Origin: Polynucleobacter sp. AP-Elch-400A-B2
GTDB taxonomy: Bacteria; Pseudomonadota; Gammaproteobacteria; Burkholderiales; Burkholderiaceae
DNA length: 64,000 nucleotides
Direction: 5' to 3'
Assembly (NCBI RefSeq): GCF_018688355.1
Contig: NZ_CP061317.1
Coordinates: 1,124,091 to 1,188,090, forward strand
Part shown: positions 8,966 to 18,465 of the stretch, one piece after another
Position numbering within the stretch: position 1 is the stretch's first letter
How the letters are laid out: every line of letters starts with the position of its first letter
Notes under the pieces: model-generated
What the model saw: only the letters and a program-made list of their open reading frames with translations
The model's database searches: none
What the model was told of the DNA's origin: nothing
Made by a program: the position numbers and the translations under genes

Positions 8966-9955
8966 ATGGCAAAAGCCCCAATGCGTGTTGCAGTCACCGG
9001 TGCAGCCGGTCAAATCGGATATTCACTCCTCTTTCGTATCGCCAATGGCGATTTGTTAGGCAAAGATCAGCCAGTTATCCTGCAGCTACTAGAAATTCCA
9101 GACGAAAAAGCTCAAAAAGCCCTTGCTGGCGTAATGATGGAGCTCGAGGACTGCGCTTTCCCCCTATTGGCAGGCATGACAGCCCACTCTGACCCAATGA
9201 CAGCATTCAAAGACATTGATGTTGCTTTATTGGTTGGTGCACGTCCGCGCGGCCCAGGCATGGAGCGCAAAGATTTGCTCTCAGCCAATGCCCAGATTTT
9301 TACAGCGCAAGGCAAGGCATTGAATGCCGTAGCCAAAAAAACAGTAAAAGTATTGGTAGTTGGCAATCCAGCAAACACGAACGCCTACATCGCTATGAAG
9401 TCTGCACCAGATATTCCTGCGAAGAATTTCACAGCCATGTTGCGCTTGGATCACAACCGTGCTCTCTCACAATTGGCTAACAAGCTGAATAAGCCTGTTG
9501 CAGATATTGAGAAATTGGTTGTTTGGGGTAACCATAGCCCAACAATGTACCCAGACTATCGCTTTGCGACTATCGATGGTAAGTCTGTAAAAGACAGCAT
9601 CAACGATGCAGCATGGAATAAAGATACTTTCATTCCTACAGTCGGTAAACGTGGCGCTGCCATTATTGAAGCGCGTGGCCTTTCTTCTGCAGCATCAGCA
9701 GCTAATGCGGCAATTGATCATGTGCGCGATTGGGTTCTGGGCACCAATGGTAAATGGGTCACTATGGGTATTGCATCCAAGGGCGAATACGGTATTCCCG
9801 CTGAAGTAATCTACGGTTATCCAGTAGTTTGCGAGAATGGTGAATACAAGATGGTGGAAGGTTTAGAAATTGATGAGTTCTCTCGCGAACGCATGAACCA
9901 CACGCTCAATGAATTGCTTGAAGAGCAAGCTGGCGTTAAGCATCTCCTCTCATAA
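8966..9955 (+). CDS. mdh: malate dehydrogenase
   Basis: Mdh interconverts malate and oxaloacetate with NAD. The 329-residue protein belongs to the larger MDH type, close to chloroplast/cytosolic enzymes and common in betaproteobacteria. The Rossmann motif VTGAAGQIGYSL (about 9-20), the loop GARPRGPGMERKDLL with substrate-binding Arg residues, the NPANTNA stretch, LDHNRALSQLA and the catalytic His in VWGNHSPTMYPD are all visible. A GGAG ribosome site precedes the ATG. It is divergent from the GntR gene and 12 bp upstream of a small exported protein. Confidence 0.98.
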   Translation: MAKAPMRVAVTGAAGQIGYSLLFRIANGDLLGKDQPVILQLLEIPDEKAQKALAGVMMELEDCAFPLLAGMTAHSDPMTAFKDIDVALLVGARPRGPGMERKDLLSANAQIFTAQGKALNAVAKKTVKVLVVGNPANTNAYIAMKSAPDIPAKNFTAMLRLDHNRALSQLANKLNKPVADIEKLVVWGNHSPTMYPDYRFATIDGKSVKDSINDAAWNKDTFIPTVGKRGAAIIEARGLSSAASAANAAIDHVRDWVLGTNGKWVTMGIASKGEYGIPAEVIYGYPVVCENGEYKMVEGLEIDEFSRERMNHTLNELLEEQAGVKHLLS

Positions 9956-9967
9956 GGATTTATACAT

Positions 9968-10342
9968 ATGAAGCAAACCCTTCTCATCGCTAGCTTGCTT
10001 GCAGCCGGCCTTTTAGGTTCGGCCCCAGTCACTGCTAGCGAAGAAGTATCCACTTGGACTTGTAGCGAAAGTAAGCAATTTAAAACTTCAGGTACAACAG
10101 AAACGATTCGCCTCACTTGGGAATCCAAAACGTTTGACTTGAAGCGCGAAAATTCCCTACCAGGAAGCTTGCGTTATAAAAATGCCGCTACTGGACACGA
10201 TCTTGTAGTGTTGGGTAATAAGGCCATGCTCTTCAATATTAAGTCTGGAACTCGCCTGGCTGATTTCTGCCAAACAGCAGAAATGAAAACCGGCAAGCTC
10301 CCGCACTTGTTTGCGAATTCAGAGCCTTTTGTACAGAACTAA
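9968..10342 (+). CDS. small exported protein, possibly MliC-like
   Basis: This 124-residue protein has a clear Sec signal peptide, with cleavage probably after VTA-S at about residue 23. The mature part is a short beta-rich domain with two cysteines, C32 in WTCSES and one near residue 99 in ADFCQ, that could form a disulfide. The order W-x-C, an LTW..K.FDLKRE stretch, G-S-x-RY and a final Cys resembles the MliC lysozyme-inhibitor fold, but similarity is weak and I would not assign function on it. It is 12 bp from mdh and probably co-transcribed; a terminator follows. Confidence 0.8.
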   Translation: MKQTLLIASLLAAGLLGSAPVTASEEVSTWTCSESKQFKTSGTTETIRLTWESKTFDLKRENSLPGSLRYKNAATGHDLVVLGNKAMLFNIKSGTRLADFCQTAEMKTGKLPHLFANSEPFVQN

Positions 10343-10359
10343 AAGTAATGCTTCATAGT

Positions 10360-10388
10360 AAAAAAGCCGAGAGATTCTCGACTTTTTT
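10360..10388. terminator. bidirectional rho-independent terminator
   Basis: CGAGA (10368-10372) and TCTCG (10376-10380) form a stem with loop GAT. After one mismatch the stem continues with a G-C pair and an A-tract pairing a T-tract (A 10360-10365, T 10383-10388). The A and T runs allow termination from both sides, which suits its place between the mdh unit and the convergent DUF2863 gene. Confidence 0.8.
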
Positions 10389-10425
10389 ATCTGCATCTTT
10401 TAGTTTTAAAGCTGACTGAATTTGC

Positions 10426-11637
10426 TCAGTGAAATAAAGGTTGCTGTATCGGTGCATCATCTGGTAACTCAGCATGCACAGCGTCACCCGATCGATCCGG
10501 AAACAGCGGCGCTCCACAGTCATCACAAAGCTCTGGGTCAAAGAGCATTGCATGGCGGAAGACGTCTTCAACGCCAGCATTACGAAGCGCATCTGCAATT
10601 CGCTTCATTGGACTTTCGTCATCAGACAAATCATTAAGCGCATCGTTAGCAACACTCTCGCGATCGTACAAAGGCCAAATGACTCCGTACACCACTTCAG
10701 AAGAGCCTTTTACGCTAAAAGAAATTCGATACTCATCGGCCTGATCTTCACCAAACGCCCCCACTACGCAGGATAATCCAGCAGGCATCACACCGAGAGT
10801 GCTCTCAAGAAAATTCACGGCAGCTCGAATGCTCAGTGGACGTACATGTTTATCCGCCAACCGACAGTTGGTGAAGTACGCTTCTGGTAATAAGAGTTCA
10901 AATTCGCAACCCGGCAAGAGTGCAGCGATAGGTTCCTGCATTGCGTTTTGCCAACCAATCAAGCTCATGCCACGCTCTTGACGTGTTGGTACTTCGGCTT
11001 GCCAACGGAATAAGGGCATTCCAGAAGGGGCAGCAATAGCGGCGATGATAAAGCGTGGATCAGCTAAAACCGCAATGGTCTCTGACATATCACGTAGTTC
11101 TATCTTCACTTCACTGGCAGTAATGGCGGCGCTAGATAAAGCCTCGGTTAGCAAGCGTGTTTGACAATGGGAGTGTGGCATTTGATCGATGCTGTACAGC
11201 CAAGGAACAATCGCTAAGCGTGTATCAGTAGAAGCTATTGAGTTATGCAATGCGGCGGCGGTAGACTCAATCACATTTACAGGCAATGCCCCAGAGGGAA
11301 TCTGATAACGGGTGTGGGCAACGATTGGTAAAGCCAAGAGCAGTACATCCCAATTCTGACCCTCATGCTCCATGACTAAGGATTCGGCCAGCGTCTCCGC
11401 ACAATCAGCAAGCACCTCGAAGGCTAGCGTATTAATGCGAAACGTTTGATCTAAGGAAGCATCGATCACATTTTGGTTTTGGCTTTTGAGAAGACGCATT
11501 AAGCGAACATTTAAGCGCTCCTCCCAAAACTGGTCTTCAATATGGCTGCCAGAAGCCGCCAAAGAAATAGCATCAGCTACTAGGCGCTCAACATCTGGAG
11601 AAGCGCGTTGCGAGGATTTAGTGCGGTGAACAGCCAT
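10426..11637 (-). CDS. DUF2863 family protein
   Basis: This 403-residue protein without signal peptide or membrane segments matches, from memory, the DUF2863 family found mainly in Burkholderiales. It is probably cytoplasmic. No catalytic motif stands out. There is a short Cys/Asp-rich segment near the C-terminus (DPELCDDCGAPLFPD) that resembles half of a zinc ribbon. A strong AGGAG precedes the ATG at 11637. It starts 11 bp downstream of yaaA on the same strand. Function unknown. Confidence 0.85.
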   Translation of the reverse strand: MAVHRTKSSQRASPDVERLVADAISLAASGSHIEDQFWEERLNVRLMRLLKSQNQNVIDASLDQTFRINTLAFEVLADCAETLAESLVMEHEGQNWDVLLLALPIVAHTRYQIPSGALPVNVIESTAAALHNSIASTDTRLAIVPWLYSIDQMPHSHCQTRLLTEALSSAAITASEVKIELRDMSETIAVLADPRFIIAAIAAPSGMPLFRWQAEVPTRQERGMSLIGWQNAMQEPIAALLPGCEFELLLPEAYFTNCRLADKHVRPLSIRAAVNFLESTLGVMPAGLSCVVGAFGEDQADEYRISFSVKGSSEVVYGVIWPLYDRESVANDALNDLSDDESPMKRIADALRNAGVEDVFRHAMLFDPELCDDCGAPLFPDRSGDAVHAELPDDAPIQQPLFH

Positions 11638-11648
11638 GGTGCACTCTC

Positions 11649-12425
11649 CTACTTTCTTTCAGGACGTCTAAATAAGGGTTTTTCTGGTTTAGATTCAGAG
11701 GCAACATATTTGTAGCCATCTAAATTAAAACCCTTCAAATCTGTGGGATCGGTGATCCGGTTTTCGACAACATAGCGGGCCATTAATCCCCTGGCTCGCT
11801 TGGCGTAAAAGGAGATGATTTTGTATTTACCATCCTTACCATCTTGAAATACCGGAGAAATCACTGGGCAATCCAAGTTTTTGGCTTGCAAAACCTTGAA
11901 ATATTCTTCAGAGGCTAAATTCAGAAGCACGGGCTTCTTTTGCTGCTCCAACAGCTTCTTTAGTGAGTCAGTAACGCGCTCACCCCAAAAAGCGTAGAGA
12001 TCCTTGCCCCGGGCATTCTTAAAGGAAGTGCCCATCTCTAGGCGGTAAGGCTGCATTAAATCTAAAGGACGCAGAGCGCCATACAAGCCTGACAAAATGC
12101 GCAGATGATCTTGCGCAAAATCCATGGCTTTGGAATTCAGTGTCTTAACGTCAAATCCATCATAGACATCCCCATCAAAAGCATAAATAGCGGGTTTGCT
12201 GTTGGCATCCGTAAATTTCTTAGACCAATCCCGATAGCGACCCACATTAAGTGCAGCCAACTGATCCGAAAGACCCATCAGATCGGCGACCTCTTGAGGC
12301 GAGAGCTTCTTGAGATCGGCTATCAACTTAGCTGATTCTGAGACAAACTCTGGCAAGGTTGGAGCCTTGACCTTGGCTGGGGTTTTGTAATCTAGGGATT
12401 TTGCGGGTGAAAGGACGATCAACAT
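11649..12425 (-). CDS. yaaA: peroxide stress protein YaaA
   Basis: YaaA (DUF328) is known in E. coli to lower free iron and DNA damage during peroxide stress. The 258-residue length and the N-terminus MLIVLSPAKSLDY are diagnostic, as are the internal motifs FDGDVYDGFD, LRILSGLYGALRPLDLMQPYRLEMG and NLASEEYFK and the C-terminal FYAKRARGLMARY. It is the first gene of a two-gene unit with the DUF2863 gene and is divergent from the aminotransferase gene. Confidence 0.96.
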   Translation of the reverse strand: MLIVLSPAKSLDYKTPAKVKAPTLPEFVSESAKLIADLKKLSPQEVADLMGLSDQLAALNVGRYRDWSKKFTDANSKPAIYAFDGDVYDGFDVKTLNSKAMDFAQDHLRILSGLYGALRPLDLMQPYRLEMGTSFKNARGKDLYAFWGERVTDSLKKLLEQQKKPVLLNLASEEYFKVLQAKNLDCPVISPVFQDGKDGKYKIISFYAKRARGLMARYVVENRITDPTDLKGFNLDGYKYVASESKPEKPLFRRPERK

Positions 12426-12493
12426 GGCACAATTTGAAGATGAATTTCTACCATTCTAGCGACTACCTCTCTTATTTGCCTTAAACCGCCTTA

Positions 12494-13696
12494 ATGGACC
12501 AAAACCTCGCCCTAAGCCCAGAATTTCCAAGTCGCCTACCCAAGGTAGGTACAACCGTCTTTACGATCATGTCAGCCCTAGCTGCAAAACATCAAGCGAT
12601 TAATTTGGGCCAAGGTTTTCCGGACTTCCCTTGCGATCGAAAGCTGATATCCGAGGTTCATGCGGCCATGCTGGCTGATCACAATCAATATCCACCGATG
12701 ATGGGGATTGCAGAGTTACGCCAAGGTGTATCACAAAAAATATTGGCTTTATATGGTCATGATTACGATCCTGATAAAGAGATCACCATTACTGCCGGTG
12801 GCACTCAAGGAATCATGACCGCCATTTTGTGCTGCGTCGGTCCAGGCGATGAAGTGGTCATCGTTGAACCCGCCTACGACAGCTATCGCCCATCCATTGA
12901 TCTGGCGGGAGGTAAAACGGTTGCCGTATCTTTGACTGCCAATCGTGATGATCAAGGCATGGTGAGTTCTTATTCAATACCTTGGGATGATCTAGCAAAA
13001 GTAATCAATACAAAAACACGTCTCATCATGATCAATACACCGCACAATCCAACCGGTATGGTGTGGCAAAAATCCGATCTTGAGCGCTTAGCAAATTTAG
13101 TCAGAAATACCAATGCACTCATCTTGAGCGACGAGGTCTACGAGCACATGGTGTTTGATGGACATCGACATATCAGCATTGCAAGTCACCCTGAATTAGC
13201 AGCCCGTAGTTTTTTGATATCCAGTTTTGGCAAGACCTATCATGTCACTGGCTGGAAGATAGGCTATGTTGCGGCACCCGCAGCGATGATGAAAGAGTTT
13301 CGTAAGGTTCATCAGTTCAACGTGTTTACAGTAAATACGCCAATGCAATATGGTCTTGCTGAGTACCTTAAGAACGCAGATCACTATTTAGGATTGCCGC
13401 CTTTTTACCAAGCCAAGCGGGATTACTTTCGTCAAGGTTTGCAGCAAACTAAGTTCAAGTTACTGCCTGCGCCGGCAAGCTATTTTCAGTGTGTCAATTA
13501 CACCGGGCTGGGCATCCCACAGGCTAAATTAAGTGAAGCAGATTTTTGCTCCTGGTTAACTACCGAGATTGGCGTAGCTGCTATTCCAGTTTCTGCTTTT
13601 TACGCCAAGCCAGTGGAGTCAGGTGTCATTCGTTTTTGTTTTGCTAAAGAAGAAAAGACGCTTTCAAACGCATTAGAGCGTTTACAAACCCTATAG
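12494..13696 (+). CDS. PLP-dependent class I aminotransferase, YbdL-like
   Basis: This 400-residue fold-type I aminotransferase is closest in style to YbdL/methionine aminotransferase and kynurenine aminotransferase-like enzymes: LGQGFPDFPC near residue 38, NQYPPMMGIAELR, NTPHNPTGMVW and the PLP-lysine in SSFGKTYHVTGWKIGY (about 246-261). It is cytosolic. The substrate is inferred, most likely methionine/2-oxoacid exchange; sequence alone does not settle it. It is followed at 14 bp by the GST gene. Confidence 0.88.
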   Translation: MDQNLALSPEFPSRLPKVGTTVFTIMSALAAKHQAINLGQGFPDFPCDRKLISEVHAAMLADHNQYPPMMGIAELRQGVSQKILALYGHDYDPDKEITITAGGTQGIMTAILCCVGPGDEVVIVEPAYDSYRPSIDLAGGKTVAVSLTANRDDQGMVSSYSIPWDDLAKVINTKTRLIMINTPHNPTGMVWQKSDLERLANLVRNTNALILSDEVYEHMVFDGHRHISIASHPELAARSFLISSFGKTYHVTGWKIGYVAAPAAMMKEFRKVHQFNVFTVNTPMQYGLAEYLKNADHYLGLPPFYQAKRDYFRQGLQQTKFKLLPAPASYFQCVNYTGLGIPQAKLSEADFCSWLTTEIGVAAIPVSAFYAKPVESGVIRFCFAKEEKTLSNALERLQTL

Positions 13697-13710
13697 AAAA
13701 GGAATTAATC

Positions 13711-14445
13711 GTGGCGATAAGCAAACCCAATAAAGACATCATTGATGTTTACAGCTGGCCAACACCAAATGGACATAAAGTTCACATCATGCTCGAGGAG
13801 TGTGGCTATAAGTTAGGTAAAGATTGGTTTGCCCATCCCATTGATATTGGCGCCGGCTATCAATTTAAGAAAGATTTCTTGGCCATCAGCCCGAATAACA
13901 AGATTCCAGCCATCACTGATCCCAATGGACCCGATGGCAAACCCGTCCATCTGTTCGAATCAGGTGCAATCTTGCTATACCTAGCCGCCAAAACAGGAAA
14001 GTTTTTACCTAAATCTATCCGGGGCAAATATGAGGTGTTGCAATGGCTCATGTTCCAAATGGGGGGCTTAGGGCCACTTTTAGGACAAAACCACCACTTT
14101 CGAATCTACGCCCCGGAGAAAATTGATTACGCAATTAATCGCTATACCAACGAAGCCAAACGCTTGTATGGAGTAATAGATCATCAACTGAAAGATAATG
14201 CTTATATTGCTGGCAAAAGTTACTCCATAGCAGACATTGCTATCTTTCCTTGGACGCGTAACTGGAAGAACCAAGGCATTGATATCAACGAATATCCTCA
14301 TTTTAAGCGTTGGTTTGAAATGATTGGTGAGCGCCCTGCTGTTAAGCGTGGCGTTGAAGTATTAACAGCATTACGCAAGCCCTTACATGATGACAAAGCA
14401 AGGGAACAATTATTTGGTTCATCACAGTATCAAAAAAGGAAATAG
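13711..14445 (+). CDS. glutathione S-transferase family protein, Nu/Ure2p-like
   Basis: This 244-residue protein has an N-terminal thioredoxin-fold GST domain (about 10-95) and an all-alpha C-terminal domain (about 105-225). The TPNGHKVHIMLEE start and the later NNKIPAITDP and ESGAILLYLA motifs place it with the YfcG/YghU (Nu-class) enzymes, which act mainly as glutathione-dependent disulfide reductases. The start is GTG at 13711, with AAGGA upstream. The next gene starts 1 nt after its stop, so they form an operon. Confidence 0.88.
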   Translation: MAISKPNKDIIDVYSWPTPNGHKVHIMLEECGYKLGKDWFAHPIDIGAGYQFKKDFLAISPNNKIPAITDPNGPDGKPVHLFESGAILLYLAAKTGKFLPKSIRGKYEVLQWLMFQMGGLGPLLGQNHHFRIYAPEKIDYAINRYTNEAKRLYGVIDHQLKDNAYIAGKSYSIADIAIFPWTRNWKNQGIDINEYPHFKRWFEMIGERPAVKRGVEVLTALRKPLHDDKAREQLFGSSQYQKRK

Positions 14446-14446
14446 C

Positions 14447-15301
14447 ATGAAGATTCAATCAGTCGGAGTCATTGGGGCAGGTACGATGGGCAATGGTATT
14501 GCGCAAGTCTGTGCAGTTGCCGGTCTTGATGTTGTCATGGTTGATATCAGCGATGCTGCCGTTGAACGCGGCTTGAATCAAATTAGCAAAAGCTTAGATC
14601 GCTTGGTGAAAAAAGAAATACTTACCATTGAGAATAAAGATGCTGCACTTAAACGCATCAAAGGTGGAACTTCATATGCCGACTTCAAGGGACTTCAACT
14701 AGTCATTGAGGCTGCTACTGAGAATCAAGCTATCAAAGAAAAGATCCTAAAGCAGGTTGATGAGATCGTCAGTAAAGAAACCATTATTGCTACGAACACC
14801 TCTTCACTCTCTATTACCAAACTTGCAGCCTTAGATTCCAATCCAGGTCGCTTCATTGGTATGCACTTTTTTAATCCGCCGCCGCTGATGGCGTTAGTTG
14901 AAGTGATTCGAGGCTTACAAACCTCTGACACAACCCATGCCGCCATTATTGAAATGGCCAAGCGCATTGGTAAAGAGCCCATCACTGTGAAGAACTCTCC
15001 CGGCTTTGTGGTGAATCGTATTTTGTTGCCAATGATTAACGAAGCCTTCTTTGTTCTGCATGAAGGCCTTGCTAGCCCAGAAGATATAGATGAGGGTATG
15101 AAATTGGGCTGCAACCAGCCTATTGGGCCACTTGCCCTCGCTGATTTAATTGGTCTAGATACCTGCTTAGCTGTAATGGAAGTCTATTTTGAGAACTTCA
15201 GCGACTCTAAATATCGCCCTTGCCCACTGTTACGCGAGATGGTTGCCGCCGGCTACCTCGGTCGCAAGTCTGGACGCGGCGTCTTTACCTACGATCAATG
15301 A
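14447..15301 (+). CDS. 3-hydroxybutyryl-CoA dehydrogenase
   Basis: This enzyme reversibly oxidises 3-hydroxyacyl-CoA with NAD(P), in butyrate-type or beta-oxidation metabolism. From the ATG at 14447 (AAAGGA upstream) it has 284 residues, the standard length for the PaaH/Hbd group. The Rossmann motif GVIGAGTMGNGIAQV, the catalytic region GMHFFNPPPLMALVEV, NSPGFVVNRIL and GPLALADLIGLD are all present. The larger frame opening at 14387 overlaps the GST gene and is not used. Confidence 0.94.
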   Translation: MKIQSVGVIGAGTMGNGIAQVCAVAGLDVVMVDISDAAVERGLNQISKSLDRLVKKEILTIENKDAALKRIKGGTSYADFKGLQLVIEAATENQAIKEKILKQVDEIVSKETIIATNTSSLSITKLAALDSNPGRFIGMHFFNPPPLMALVEVIRGLQTSDTTHAAIIEMAKRIGKEPITVKNSPGFVVNRILLPMINEAFFVLHEGLASPEDIDEGMKLGCNQPIGPLALADLIGLDTCLAVMEVYFENFSDSKYRPCPLLREMVAAGYLGRKSGRGVFTYDQ

Positions 15302-15357
15302 TTTTGCGATTCACTTTCCACTATCCACCACCAACCAACCCAGATAAAGAAGTTTTT

Positions 15358-15837
15358 GTGAACCCACTGCCTCCTCTAGTTACTAAATTAGCCTATGCTG
15401 GTCTAATTCCTTTTGTTGGTCTTGCGCTGATGGTGCAGCTTGCGCCAACACCACTGAATTATTTAAGTGCTGAATCGCTAGCAGGTTACGGTGCGGTAAT
15501 CACTGCATTCATGGGTGCCATGCATTGGGGTGCCAATTTACATAAGCTAGGCAAAACCCCCAGCGGCGATCGGTGGGGAGATCGTAATGCATGGATCTGG
15601 GGCGTAATACCAGCTTTAGTTGCTTGGCTTGCACTACACATTTATATACCTGTTGGCCTAGTCATCTTAGCCTCAGCATTAGTGATTCAGCGCAATATTG
15701 ATAAAGAAACTTATCAATATTATTTTTCCAATGAAGAGGCGCTGAATGCATTCATCACCATGCGTAATCGACTCACACTAGTTTCTGCTGGGTGTTTAAT
15801 TTGGGCCGCATTGGTTATTTTGTTTGTACAAAACTAA
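15358..15837 (+). CDS. DUF3429 membrane protein
   Basis: This small integral membrane protein of about 159 residues has four or five hydrophobic helices. Motifs such as GAVITAFMGAMHWG and WGVIPALVAWLAL match my memory of DUF3429. I prefer the GTG at 15358 (MNPLPPLVTKLAYAG); an ATG at 15298 overlapping the previous stop would add 20 residues of non-conserved look and has no ribosome site. It lies between the dehydrogenase gene and rarA. Function unknown. Confidence 0.78.
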   Translation: MNPLPPLVTKLAYAGLIPFVGLALMVQLAPTPLNYLSAESLAGYGAVITAFMGAMHWGANLHKLGKTPSGDRWGDRNAWIWGVIPALVAWLALHIYIPVGLVILASALVIQRNIDKETYQYYFSNEEALNAFITMRNRLTLVSAGCLIWAALVILFVQN

Positions 15838-15847
15838 ATCAGCGCTG

Positions 15848-17161
15848 ATGGGCAATCTATTTGATCAAGCACCTCCGCCACCATTAGCGGAAGTCTTGCG
15901 CCCAAAATCTATAGAAGAAGTAATCGGACAGACGCATCTTTTAGCAAGCGGTAAACCACTTAGTCTCGCTTTTGGTTCTGGTAAGCCGCATTCGATGATT
16001 CTCTGGGGTCCGCCGGGAGTTGGCAAGACGACCCTGGCAAGACTGTCAGCAAAAGCCTTTGATCGAGAATTTATCGCCATTTCAGCTGTGCTTGCCGGGG
16101 TAAAAGAAATTCGCGAGGCTATCGAGCAAGCACAGCAGAGCATGTCTCAATATGGCAGACAAACTATTTTGTTTGTAGATGAGATTCATCGATTTAACAA
16201 AAGTCAACAAGATGCCTTGTTGCCACATGTTGAGTCTGGCCTATTCAACTTCATTGGCGCTACAACTGAAAACCCTTCATTTGAGGTGAACTCAGCCCTG
16301 CTCTCACGCGCACAGGTCTATGTCCTGAAATCATTAAACGCTGTGGAGCTCAAGCAGTTATTTGATCGTGCGTATCAATATGCAATGCCAGATATTCCTT
16401 TTGAGGCAGATGCAATCGATAGCTTAATTTCACATGCAGATGGTGATGCTAGGCGATTATTAAATTTAGTGGAGCAAGTGCGCAATGCTGTCTCAATACC
16501 AAACTCTCAGATTCGCAAAGTAGATCAGCAATTTATTGAAAATGCATTAGCAGCTCAGGCACGTCGCTTTGATAAAGGCGGAGACCAATTTTATGATCAA
16601 ATATCTGCTCTACATAAATCGGTGCGTGGCTCTAATCCTGATGCTGCGCTGTATTGGTTTTGTCGCATGATAGATGGCGGTGCCGACCCCCGGTATCTTG
16701 CACGCAGAATTATCCGCATGGCTTGGGAAGATATTGGGCTTGCCGATCCCAGAGCAATGCAACTAGCCAATGATGCAGCTCAAACTTTTGAGCGACTTGG
16801 CTCGCCTGAAGGTGAATTAGCACTAGGTCAAGCCGTCGTCTACCTAGCTATCGCTGCTAAGAGTAATGCAAGTTATAACGCTTACAACGCGGCAAGAGCT
16901 TATGTTGCTGCCGATCAAAGCAAACCTGTTCCCAACCATTTGCGCAATGCCCCAACTAAACTCATGAAAGAGCTAGGTCACGGCAAAGAATACCGTTATG
17001 CACATGATGAGCCCCATGCCTATGCCGCTGGAGAAACTTACTTGCCCGATGGCATGGCAGAGCCTCATTGGTACCAGCCAGTTGATCGGGGCTTAGAGAG
17101 TCAGATTGCCGAGAAAATGGCCTTCTTGCGCAAGTTGGATCAGGAGTCGAATCAGAAATGA
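15848..17161 (+). CDS. rarA: replication-associated recombination protein A
   Basis: RarA (MgsA) is an AAA+ ATPase of the clamp-loader/RuvB group acting at stalled forks. From ATG 15848 (MGNLFDQAPPPPLAEVLRP) it has 437 residues. Walker A GPPGVGKTTLAR, Walker B FVDEIHRFNKSQQDALLPHVE, the sensor GATTENPSFEVN and the C-terminal MgsA domain (SNASYNAYNAA, PVPNHLRNAP) are visible. A TTG 24 nt upstream, inside the end of the preceding gene, is the alternative start. The stop overlaps the next gene by 4 nt. Confidence 0.95.
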   Translation: MGNLFDQAPPPPLAEVLRPKSIEEVIGQTHLLASGKPLSLAFGSGKPHSMILWGPPGVGKTTLARLSAKAFDREFIAISAVLAGVKEIREAIEQAQQSMSQYGRQTILFVDEIHRFNKSQQDALLPHVESGLFNFIGATTENPSFEVNSALLSRAQVYVLKSLNAVELKQLFDRAYQYAMPDIPFEADAIDSLISHADGDARRLLNLVEQVRNAVSIPNSQIRKVDQQFIENALAAQARRFDKGGDQFYDQISALHKSVRGSNPDAALYWFCRMIDGGADPRYLARRIIRMAWEDIGLADPRAMQLANDAAQTFERLGSPEGELALGQAVVYLAIAAKSNASYNAYNAARAYVAADQSKPVPNHLRNAPTKLMKELGHGKEYRYAHDEPHAYAAGETYLPDGMAEPHWYQPVDRGLESQIAEKMAFLRKLDQESNQK

Positions 17162-17799
17162 GCCAAGATCCGGTAGATGAAAAACGGATTAAAGGAACGC
17201 TCTACTACGACATCATTTCTCCATTCTCTTATTTTTATACCAAGCAACGCCATCGTCTGAAAAAACGAATCGATATTCAACCCCTACCTATCTTATTGGG
17301 TGGCTTACTACGCGGGACTGACAATCGCGGACCTGGGGAAGTGGAAGCCAAGCGCCCTCATACCTATCAATATTGCGTATGGCTCGCTGAAAAGTTAGGC
17401 ATCCCTTTTCGCTTTCCAGAGCACCACCCTTTTCTTACCGTTGCAGCACAGCGTTTGCTAGTTCAGCAAAATGCTCAATGGGATATGGTTGAGCGCGCTT
17501 TTGAGTATGTCTGGGTGGAAGGTAAAGATCCCAATTTATCGTGGCCGGAATTTTGTCAATACCTTGGCTTAGCTGCAGATACTCCAAAACCAGATAGGCC
17601 AGAGGTTAAAGCTAAGCTTATTGGCAATACAGAGAGAGCAAAAGCGGATGGGGCATTTGGTGTGCCCACCCTTGTTATCGCTGGGCATGCTTTTTGGGGT
17701 GTCGATACCATCGATTGGGCCTTAGATTATCTAGATAGGCCGAATATGTTTGAAGAAGCTACTTATCACTATGCCGGTCAAGTTCCCTTTGGGCTTTGA
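17158..17799 (+). CDS. DsbA-like 2-hydroxychromene-2-carboxylate isomerase family protein
   Basis: This 213-residue member of the kappa-GST/HCCA isomerase branch of the DsbA fold shows YYDIISPFSYFYTKQ at the N-terminus (the Ser takes the place of the DsbA cysteines) and GAFGVPTLVIAGHAFWG near residue 163. The family includes glutathione-dependent isomerases of naphthalene catabolism, but most chromosomal copies have unknown substrates. It overlaps rarA by 4 nt and is co-translated with it; no linked aromatic pathway is present here. Confidence 0.85.
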   Translation: MSQDPVDEKRIKGTLYYDIISPFSYFYTKQRHRLKKRIDIQPLPILLGGLLRGTDNRGPGEVEAKRPHTYQYCVWLAEKLGIPFRFPEHHPFLTVAAQRLLVQQNAQWDMVERAFEYVWVEGKDPNLSWPEFCQYLGLAADTPKPDRPEVKAKLIGNTERAKADGAFGVPTLVIAGHAFWGVDTIDWALDYLDRPNMFEEATYHYAGQVPFGL

Positions 17800-17852
17800 G
17801 CAATACAATCTAATCAACTATATTTTTCACTCGATTCTTAAGGATACTCAGT

Positions 17853-18428
17853 ATGCGCAAAATCATTGCTTCCCTATTTTTAGTTTCCAGCCTCATTGCT
17901 AGTGCCGCAAGCTTTGCTGGCCCTAGAGTGGAATTTAAAACCAACATGGGTAATTTTGTTGTTGAGCTTGATTCAGTAAAGGCACCAAAAACTTCTGCCA
18001 ACTTTTTGAACTATGTAAACAGTGGTTTTTATAACGGTACGATTTTTCACCGTGTGATAGATGGCTTCATGATTCAGGGGGGTGGGTTTACTTCGGACTT
18101 GACACAAAAACCAACTAATACGCCTGTAGTTTCAGAAGCTCAAAATGGCCTCAGGAATCAAACTTACACCATCGCTATGGCGCGTACCTCTGACCCCGAT
18201 TCAGCAACAGCCCAGTTCTTTATTAATGTGAAAGACAATGAGGGTCTGAATTATCCAAATGCGATGGGCAATGGCTATACCGTTTTCGGCATAGTCGTTT
18301 CTGGCACGCAAACCATCGACGCTATTCGTAAAATCCCAACCATGGTGGCATCATCACCAAAGATGGGCCGTATGTCAGACGTGCCTAGCAAGACTGTCAC
18401 GATTGAATCAGCTACTGTTTTAAAGTAA
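17853..18428 (+). CDS. periplasmic peptidyl-prolyl cis-trans isomerase, cyclophilin type
   Basis: This is a cyclophilin of 191 residues with a signal peptide (MRKIIASLFLVSSLIASAASFA, probably cut near residue 22), so it acts in the periplasm on folding proteins. The domain runs from about 25 to 190, with FHRVIDGFMIQGGGF, MARTSDPDSATAQFFINV and GYTVFGIVVSG carrying the active-site Arg, Phe and Gln set. It resembles E. coli PpiA. It follows the previous gene at 53 bp and has its own ribosome site. Confidence 0.93.
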   Translation: MRKIIASLFLVSSLIASAASFAGPRVEFKTNMGNFVVELDSVKAPKTSANFLNYVNSGFYNGTIFHRVIDGFMIQGGGFTSDLTQKPTNTPVVSEAQNGLRNQTYTIAMARTSDPDSATAQFFINVKDNEGLNYPNAMGNGYTVFGIVVSGTQTIDAIRKIPTMVASSPKMGRMSDVPSKTVTIESATVLK

Positions 18429-18465
18429 TTACTACTAGCTTATTTGAGCACTGACGACCAATAGC

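Noticed and set aside
14725..15114. 129-codon minus-strand frame
   Set aside because: Antisense to the 3-hydroxybutyryl-CoA dehydrogenase gene, with no recognisable features.
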